Source: JBCDGZ01 sp038750655
GTDB taxonomy: Bacteria; Bacteroidota; Bacteroidia; Chitinophagales; Saprospiraceae
Assembly: GCA_038750655.1 (NCBI GenBank)
Contig: JBCDGZ010000001.1
Coordinates: 88,200-152,199 of the forward strand
Length of the DNA stretch: 64,000 nucleotides
Reading direction: 5' to 3'
This document shows, in pieces, positions 59,091 to 64,000 of the stretch (positions are counted from its first letter, which is position 1; every line of letters begins with the position of its first letter). The translations under genes and the position numbers were made by a program. The notes beneath the pieces are model-generated. The model did no database searches, was not told the DNA's origin, and saw nothing but the letters and a program-made list of their open reading frames with translations.

Positions 59091-59882
59091 ATGTTTGAAT
59101 TTCACGGGGATAAGAAACGGTATTTCGATTACCAGTACAAAACCTCAAAAGAATACATTTTGCCCTACGTCAAGAGCCATCTTGGGAAGCAGCTGCCGTT
59201 GAGGGTGTTAGAGATTGGTTGTGGGGAGGCCGGCGTTCTGAAAGCCTTTACGGATGAGGGGCACGAGTGTGTGGGGATTGAATTGGGGAAAAGCCGCGTC
59301 GAATTGGCGGAAAAGTTTCTGGAGAAAGAAATATCTGAGGGAAAAATTAGTTTTATAACCAAGAATATATACGATATTGATCTCGAACGAGAGATCGGCG
59401 AAAAGTTTGACCTGATTATCCTCAAAGATGTCATCGAGCACATCCACGAACAGGAGCGGCTCATTCCTCAGTTGCGTTCTTTTCTGCGAGATGGAGGGAA
59501 AATATTTTTTGCCTTTCCGCCCTGGTACATGCCTTTTGGTGGTCATCAGCAAGTTTGTAAAAGTAAGTTTTTGAGTAAACTGCCGTACTTCCACTTATTA
59601 CCGGCACCGCTTTACCGACTGGTATTGCGACTCTTCGGAGAAACCCCTCGTAATATCGAAAGCCTGATGGAAATCAAAGAAACAGGGATCAGTATCGAGC
59701 GCTTTGAGTCGATCGCCAAGCGCAACTACCAGATTATTCGGAAAACCTTCTTTTTGATCAACCCGATTTACAAGTACAAATTTAAACTCCAGCCGAGGGA
59801 GCAGTGGGGATGGGTAGCTAGCCTGCCTTTTCTGAGAAACTTTTTCACCACGGCGGTGTATTACCTAATAGAAGCGAAGTAA
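59091..59882 (+). CDS. Class I SAM-dependent methyltransferase
   Basis: This 263-residue protein starts MFEFHGDKKRYFDYQYKTSKEY and has the SAM-binding motif VLEIGCGEAGVLKAFTDEGH, the acidic strand-2 residue in CVGIELGKS, the post-motif FDLIILKDVIEHIHEQERLI and the strand GGKIFFAFPPWYMPFGGHQQ. It resembles UbiE/CheR-like methyltransferases acting on small molecules or glycan/lipid substrates. It lies 38 bases downstream of the YyaL gene and 34 bases before porP/sprF. Confidence 0.85.
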   Translation: MFEFHGDKKRYFDYQYKTSKEYILPYVKSHLGKQLPLRVLEIGCGEAGVLKAFTDEGHECVGIELGKSRVELAEKFLEKEISEGKISFITKNIYDIDLEREIGEKFDLIILKDVIEHIHEQERLIPQLRSFLRDGGKIFFAFPPWYMPFGGHQQVCKSKFLSKLPYFHLLPAPLYRLVLRLFGETPRNIESLMEIKETGISIERFESIAKRNYQIIRKTFFLINPIYKYKFKLQPREQWGWVASLPFLRNFFTTAVYYLIEAK

Positions 59883-59916
59883 CAGGCTTGGCTCCACCTA
59901 AAAAACCGTTTATGGT

Positions 59917-60888
59917 ATGAGATTAATTTTTACTCTTCTGTTATTTTGTTGTACGCTCACTCTTACTGCCCAGCAGGCTCCTCAATATAGCATGTACATG
60001 CTGAACATCTACCGCTTCAATCCCGCCTATGCTGGTCTGGACAATTCTCTGAGTGCCACTGGGGTATTCCGCAAACAATGGGTCGATATACCCGGTAGCC
60101 CCACTCAACAGAACCTCAATGTACATATGCCGCTCTACATTTTACGGGGGGGCTTTGGCATAGATGTTGAGAATGAGAATTTAGGCGCAGAGCGCAATAC
60201 TTCTGCCACCTTATCCTATAATTATTGGATACCCTTGAACAAAAAAAGCTTATTGACGATGGGAATTGGAGCCGGGGTAGTGCAAAAAGCACTTGATGGA
60301 AGCAAGCTTGTTGCACCCGATGGCATATACCAAGGGACGACCTTTACGCACAATGATGGGAACCTGCCCACCGGAATGGCGACCGCAATTGCACCAACCC
60401 TGAGTGCAGGCGTATACTACCAGAGCGAAATCTTCGAAGTTGGTTTGTCGGCAAATAACCTTTTAGGCACATCAATTACCTACGAAGAGATTGATTTGAC
60501 AAATATTATACTGGATCGGAATTATTTTCTTACTTTTGCACTCAACTTGGAGCTAACAAGCACACTGACCGTTCATCCTTCTTTCTTTGCTAAATCAGAT
60601 ATTGATCAAACCCAAATGGAAATTTCTACCTTATTGAGGTATAACGACAATATATTTGGTGGCGCATCGTTTAGAGGATACAATGCTGAGAGCATCGACG
60701 CAGTAGTCCTGATTGGAGGATTCAAACTCAATGAGAAAGTTACACTTGCCTACTCCTATGATCTGTCATTATCCGCTGTAAATAGTGTAACCTCCGGATC
60801 ACATGAAATCCTTCTAAATTACAACCTTAACCGGCCATTTGGTGCTGGTGTGCCTCCGAAAATCATCTATAACCCCCGCTTTTTGTAA
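59917..60888 (+). CDS. PorP/SprF-family type IX secretion outer-membrane protein
   Basis: This 323-residue protein has a signal peptide (MRLIFTLLLFCCTLTLTAQ) followed at once by the family hallmark QAPQYSMYMLNIYRFNPAYA and VFRKQWVDIPGSPTQQNLNV. Barrel strands continue through YSYDLSLSAVNSVTSGSHEI. Its position directly before gldK, gldL and gldM matches the porP-porK-porL-porM-porN order known from Porphyromonas gingivalis and many other Bacteroidota. It is therefore probably the housekeeping PorP of the T9SS, distinct from the cargo-linked paralogue at 37203. Confidence 0.92.
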   Translation: MRLIFTLLLFCCTLTLTAQQAPQYSMYMLNIYRFNPAYAGLDNSLSATGVFRKQWVDIPGSPTQQNLNVHMPLYILRGGFGIDVENENLGAERNTSATLSYNYWIPLNKKSLLTMGIGAGVVQKALDGSKLVAPDGIYQGTTFTHNDGNLPTGMATAIAPTLSAGVYYQSEIFEVGLSANNLLGTSITYEEIDLTNIILDRNYFLTFALNLELTSTLTVHPSFFAKSDIDQTQMEISTLLRYNDNIFGGASFRGYNAESIDAVVLIGGFKLNEKVTLAYSYDLSLSAVNSVTSGSHEILLNYNLNRPFGAGVPPKIIYNPRFL

Positions 60889-61017
60889 ATGAAGCCGTGA
60901 GGGGAGAAAGGAAAAATGCAAAAAATGTCGCAAAAGATACTATTCGTTATCTGCGCTTCGTTTTTAAATAGCTAATCCACGATCAGACAGCTACTTGCAA
61001 AAACAGAAGATATATTT

Positions 61018-61047
61018 TTGATATAATTTTTAAACAGGCTATATTTA
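61018..61047 (+). promoter_or_regulatory. Probable promoter of gldK
   Basis: TTG (61018-61020), 19 bases, then TATATTTA (61040-61047, one mismatch to TAnnTTTG). Transcription would start near 61054, about 47 bases before the ATG at 61101. Confidence 0.5.
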
Positions 61048-61100
61048 CGTTCGCTTTTCTAAAAGCTTTTCTTAAATTGAAGGAAAACTCGGGTGTTAAA

Positions 61101-62345
61101 ATGAAAAAATTACTAAAACCTTTAATGGTACTCCTTACTCTGACAGTAATCCTTTCTTCTTGTGGTACAAAACAGAATGGACAGTTGCTCGGAGTTATGG
61201 ATCGCCCCGCCTGGAGAGGCATCAATCCTTATGGAATGGTCTATGTACCTTCTGGTACACTACACATAGGCCCCAGTGACCAGGACATCACTAATACTTA
61301 TGTCCAAAGACAAAAATCCATCTCTATTCAAGGCTTCTACATGGACGATACTGAAATTACCAATAATGAGTATCGCCAGTTTGTATATTGGGTAAGAGAT
61401 TCCATCGCTCATTCTTATCTCGAGCACTACGTGACAGATGATTATGGTAATGAAAAGCTCGATTGGGAGATGGAAATTGATTGGGAAGACGAAAACCTGG
61501 AAGAAATTTACTTCCAAGGCGACGAGCAATTCGCCAATCGCAGAGAAATTAATGTCAACAAGCTGGAATATGAATACCAGTGGGTGGATTGGCAGCGTGC
61601 AGCTCACGATCGTGTAGCCAATCGATCTTCTCTGATCAACAGGTCAACTACTAATATCTATCCCGATACCCTTGTTTGGATTCGCGACTACGCTTACTCC
61701 TACAATGAGCCAATGGCTCGTAATTATTTCTGGCACCCGGCCTTCGATGATTATCCGGTGATCGGCATTGATTGGGAAATGGCTAATGCCTTCTGCTATT
61801 GGAGGACTGAGCTGTGGAATACTTTCCAGGCCCAGCGCAAAGATGGAGTTAACACCGAGGACTTCCGCCTTCCAACCGAACACGAGTGGGAATATGCTGC
61901 TAGAGGAGGCCACGATATGGCTCCTTACCCCTGGGGTGGTTATTATATCCGTAACGCTAAGGGCTGTTTACTGGCAAACTTTAAGCCTGGACGTGGCAAC
62001 TATCCAGAAGATGGTGGTTTGTACACGGTAAAAGCGGATGCCTACTTCCCCAACGATTATGGCCTGTATAATATGGCGGGTAATGTAGCAGAGTGGACAT
62101 CTTCTGCCTTCCACGAAAACGCTTACTCTTTCCTTCACGATCTCAACCCTGATATGCGCTATGATGCTACTGAGGACGACAATGAGACCCAGAAGCGTAA
62201 AGTCATTCGCGGAGGTTCCTGGAAAGACATCGCATTTTTCCTTCAAACGGGTTCTCGTCACTGGGAATACCAAGATACAACTAAGTCCTATGTTGGATTC
62301 CGTTGTGCCCTGACCTTCCTCGGGCGGTCAATTACGGACTTCTAA
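61101..62345 (+). CDS. gldK: T9SS ring lipoprotein GldK
   Basis: The ATG at 61101 gives MKKLLKPLMVLLTLTVIL and a lipobox LSSC. The 414-residue product has the formylglycine-generating-enzyme-like (SUMF1) fold of GldK/PorK: GMVYVPSGTLHIGPSD, FYMDDTEITNNEYRQFV, RLPTEHEWEYAARGG, YNMAGNVAEWTSSAF and the late KVIRGGSWKD with GFRCAL. GldK forms, with GldN, a periplasmic ring on the inner face of the outer membrane that is driven by the GldL/GldM motor. It lies downstream of porP/sprF and upstream of gldL. Confidence 0.95.
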   Translation: MKKLLKPLMVLLTLTVILSSCGTKQNGQLLGVMDRPAWRGINPYGMVYVPSGTLHIGPSDQDITNTYVQRQKSISIQGFYMDDTEITNNEYRQFVYWVRDSIAHSYLEHYVTDDYGNEKLDWEMEIDWEDENLEEIYFQGDEQFANRREINVNKLEYEYQWVDWQRAAHDRVANRSSLINRSTTNIYPDTLVWIRDYAYSYNEPMARNYFWHPAFDDYPVIGIDWEMANAFCYWRTELWNTFQAQRKDGVNTEDFRLPTEHEWEYAARGGHDMAPYPWGGYYIRNAKGCLLANFKPGRGNYPEDGGLYTVKADAYFPNDYGLYNMAGNVAEWTSSAFHENAYSFLHDLNPDMRYDATEDDNETQKRKVIRGGSWKDIAFFLQTGSRHWEYQDTTKSYVGFRCALTFLGRSITDF

Positions 62346-62351
62346 AATGTC

Positions 62352-62389
62352 GATAATGGTATGAATATTGAAGTATTCATACCATTGTC
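62352..62389 (+). terminator. Long hairpin between gldK and gldL
   Basis: GATAATGGTATGAATA (62352-62367) pairs with TATTCATACCATTGTC (62374-62389) over 16 positions with one G-T wobble and a six-base loop. Downstream bases are AATTTATTACG, not a clean T-run. It may partly terminate or stabilise the gldK transcript, uncoupling gldK expression from gldLM. Confidence 0.6.
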
Positions 62390-62455
62390 AATTTATTACG
62401 TATTATTTTTGGAAACCCTACCTAATTGTTTAAATAATAAGTTATTACTATTTGT

Positions 62456-62463
62456 TACTTTTG
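62456..62463 (+). promoter_or_regulatory. Possible -7 element for gldL/gldM
   Basis: TACTTTTG (62456-62463) matches the consensus exactly, 105 bases before the gldL ATG. The nearest TTG upstream (62426-62428) is a little too far away, so this is tentative. Confidence 0.4.
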
Positions 62464-62567
62464 TGCACTTCGACGTTATGACGAAGGGTGTACTCCCAAA
62501 TCCTGAGTATTAACTCCCATTTATTTAAATAAATATCATTTAACTAACCTATTAAAAGTACAGAGAA

Positions 62568-63158
62568 ATGGCATTCTACAAATCAAAATGGTTTAAGTAT
62601 TTGAAAAACCTGATTATTGGACTTGGTGCAGCATTGGTTATGCTCGGAGCCTTGTACAAGATTCAAAGTTGGGAAGGTGGAGGAACGATGTTGACTATCG
62701 GTTTGTGTACTGAAGCTTTCCTATTTACCTTACTCGGACTGCTTCCTCCTGAAAAAGATTACTATTGGGAAAAACTATATCCTGGATTGGACAACCACTC
62801 CTCTCGGATTGCTCCTTTAACAGAAGGCGACATGTCTAATGCCCAGCCTGGCCTCAACGGCGAAGTTGTTGAGCAGCAGCTCGGTGGTATGCTCAATGAG
62901 CTACAGACCATGTCTAAGAGCCTCGGTTCTCTCAAGGCATTGCAAGAGGTTGATTTTTCTGGTACCGGCGAACAGCTCAAGACCATGAGCAATTTCTACA
63001 CCCGTATGAATGAGGCTATGGCTAACCTCAACGATTCTTTGGATCAAACGACGGCTTACAAAGATCAGTTGTCGGCGTTGAACAAAAACCTCGGTTCATT
63101 GAACTCTGTGTATGGTAATGTTCTGTCTGCTATGTCTAACATCGGTAAAGACAACTAA
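62568..63158 (+). CDS. gldL: T9SS inner-membrane motor protein GldL
   Basis: This 196-residue protein has two N-terminal transmembrane helices (about 14-34, LIIGLGAALVMLGALYKIQS, and about 39-62, MLTIGLCTEAFLFTLLGLLP). The conserved Glu lies in the second helix (CTEAF), as expected of the proton-conducting motor. A long cytoplasmic helical region follows (about 90-196, with coiled-coil character). GldL with GldM uses proton motive force to power T9SS and gliding. The gene precedes gldM by 45 bases. Confidence 0.95.
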   Translation: MAFYKSKWFKYLKNLIIGLGAALVMLGALYKIQSWEGGGTMLTIGLCTEAFLFTLLGLLPPEKDYYWEKLYPGLDNHSSRIAPLTEGDMSNAQPGLNGEVVEQQLGGMLNELQTMSKSLGSLKALQEVDFSGTGEQLKTMSNFYTRMNEAMANLNDSLDQTTAYKDQLSALNKNLGSLNSVYGNVLSAMSNIGKDN

Positions 63159-63203
63159 TCGTCGCGAAACCAAATTTTCCAACCATTAAAAACTTAGAAA
63201 GAT

Positions 63204-64000
63204 ATGGCAATTCCTAAGGAACCGCGGCAGTTGATGATCAACCTGATGTACCTCGTACTGACGGCCATGCTGGCCCTGAATGTTTCTGCTGAGATCTTCA
63301 ACGCTTTTAAGCTCGTCGATAAGGGACTACAGAAGTCTAACAAAGTTCTCGACGATGCCAACGCACCTATACCTGGTGAGGTTGCCCGCCTGGCTAAAAA
63401 GAAGCCAGAGCTGCAAACTTACGCAGATCGTACCTCTCCGGTACGCCAATTGTCTAAAGAATTTTGTGATTATATAGCTGGGGTCTTCGATAATATGGTC
63501 GATGAAGCGGGTGACAAGAATGGTACTCGCGACGAAGGAGACTATAAAATGGAAGGCGGTGTTAAGAAGCTCAAGGGCATCAAAGACAAAGATGTAACAA
63601 CCCGGCTCCTCGTAGATGGAGGAAAAGGGGAAGAAATGAAAAACAGAATCCTCGAAACGAGAAATAAATTCCTCGAATTTATCGATGATGCAGATAAGGC
63701 TGCATTCATGGGTAATATTTCTCTTGAAGTAGATGATGAGTCTTGGCAGAACAGCAAAGACAAGAAGAGCTGGGCAGAATACAATTTCCGCCAAATGCCT
63801 CTCGGTGCTGTACAGCCAATGTTCACCAAGTACCAGAATGATGCTAAGTCTACAGAAGCTGCTATTCTGAATTACCTACTCGGTAAAGTAGGGGGGGAGG
63901 ACATCGTTCTGGACAAATTCCAAGTAGTTTCTTCTCCTAAGAAGACGTATGTAATCAAAGGAGAGAAATTCGAAACGGAAGTATTCCTCAGTGCCTCTGC
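63204..64000 (+). CDS. gldM: T9SS motor protein GldM, 3' end cut by window
   Basis: The ATG at 63204 opens a frame that runs without stop to the end of the window (265 codons). It begins MAIPKEPRQLMINLMYLVLT then AMLALNVSAEIFNAF, the conserved N-terminus and single transmembrane helix of GldM/PorM. The periplasmic helical domain continues with VRQLSKEFCDYI, RLLVDGGKGEEMKNRILE, NFRQMPLGAVQPMFTKYQND and VVSSPKKTYVIKGEKFETEV, the start of the Ig-like domains. GldM spans the periplasm from the GldL motor to the GldK/N ring. gldN is expected beyond the window. Confidence 0.95.
   Translation, partial: MAIPKEPRQLMINLMYLVLTAMLALNVSAEIFNAFKLVDKGLQKSNKVLDDANAPIPGEVARLAKKKPELQTYADRTSPVRQLSKEFCDYIAGVFDNMVDEAGDKNGTRDEGDYKMEGGVKKLKGIKDKDVTTRLLVDGGKGEEMKNRILETRNKFLEFIDDADKAAFMGNISLEVDDESWQNSKDKKSWAEYNFRQMPLGAVQPMFTKYQNDAKSTEAAILNYLLGKVGGEDIVLDKFQVVSSPKKTYVIKGEKFETEVFLSAS

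Overview
The window comes from a gliding, T9SS-bearing member of the Bacteroidota, most probably a Saprospiria/Lewinella-type marine bacterium. The evidence is a porP/sprF-gldK-gldL-gldM locus at the right end, several secreted proteins with type IX C-terminal sorting domains, a second PorP/SprF protein, very large RHS and subtilase proteins, and Bacteroidota-style promoters (TTG or TTTG, about 19-21 nt, then TAnnTTTG) instead of sigma70 boxes. I found no tRNA, rRNA, CRISPR array, transposase or phage replication gene. The chromosome looks ordinary, with accessory secreted-protein islands.

Layout. 0-10.7 kb: two tandem RHS-repeat genes (the first cut by the window edge), each with the same C-terminal domain and a related downstream terminator. 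10.7-11.1 kb: a small membrane protein. 11.4-19.7 kb: two tandem T9SS-exported subtilisin-like proteases. 19.8-25.1 kb: a thioredoxin-like protein, a MACPF (perforin-like) protein and a one-protein hybrid two-component regulator (TPR-histidine kinase-receiver-AraC). 25.2-30.8 kb: a minus-strand operon encoding a LolA-like periplasmic protein, two FtsX-type permeases, a LolD-type ATPase, an outer-membrane beta-barrel protein and perhaps an SRPBCC protein, with a clear promoter and a 20-bp palindrome upstream. 31-38.2 kb: small secreted proteins, a 1433-residue double beta-propeller adhesin-like T9SS cargo and a PorP/SprF protein. 38.4-41.8 kb: two FKBP lipoproteins, phosphoglycerate dehydrogenase, a four-TM holin-like protein and a coiled-coil protein. 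42-45.3 kb: a fatty-acid beta-oxidation pair (thiolase plus multifunctional FadB/FadJ-type protein). 45.4-56 kb: mixed housekeeping (RecG, RbfA, Ppx/GppA), a lipoprotein joining a phosphatase to ankyrin repeats, a metal permease fused to a DtxR/FeoA regulator, and two paralogous outer-membrane barrels. 55.8-59.9 kb: a metallo-hydrolase, a YyaL/DUF255 protein and a methyltransferase. 59.9-64 kb: porP/sprF, gldK, gldL and gldM (cut by the window end).

How it fits together. The GldK/L/M motor and ring components drive export through the T9SS. The subtilases, the propeller protein and the small type-B-sorted protein are its likely cargo. Tandem duplication is a theme: RHS, subtilase, FKBP and barrel genes each occur as adjacent pairs. 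The least understood parts are the LolA/FtsX/ABC/outer-membrane operon, the MACPF protein next to a hybrid regulator, the inserted module in the RHS proteins, and a similar upstream element shared by the Lol-like operon promoter and the metal permease-regulator promoter.

All assignments are from reading sequence and recalled family knowledge; no database search was run.
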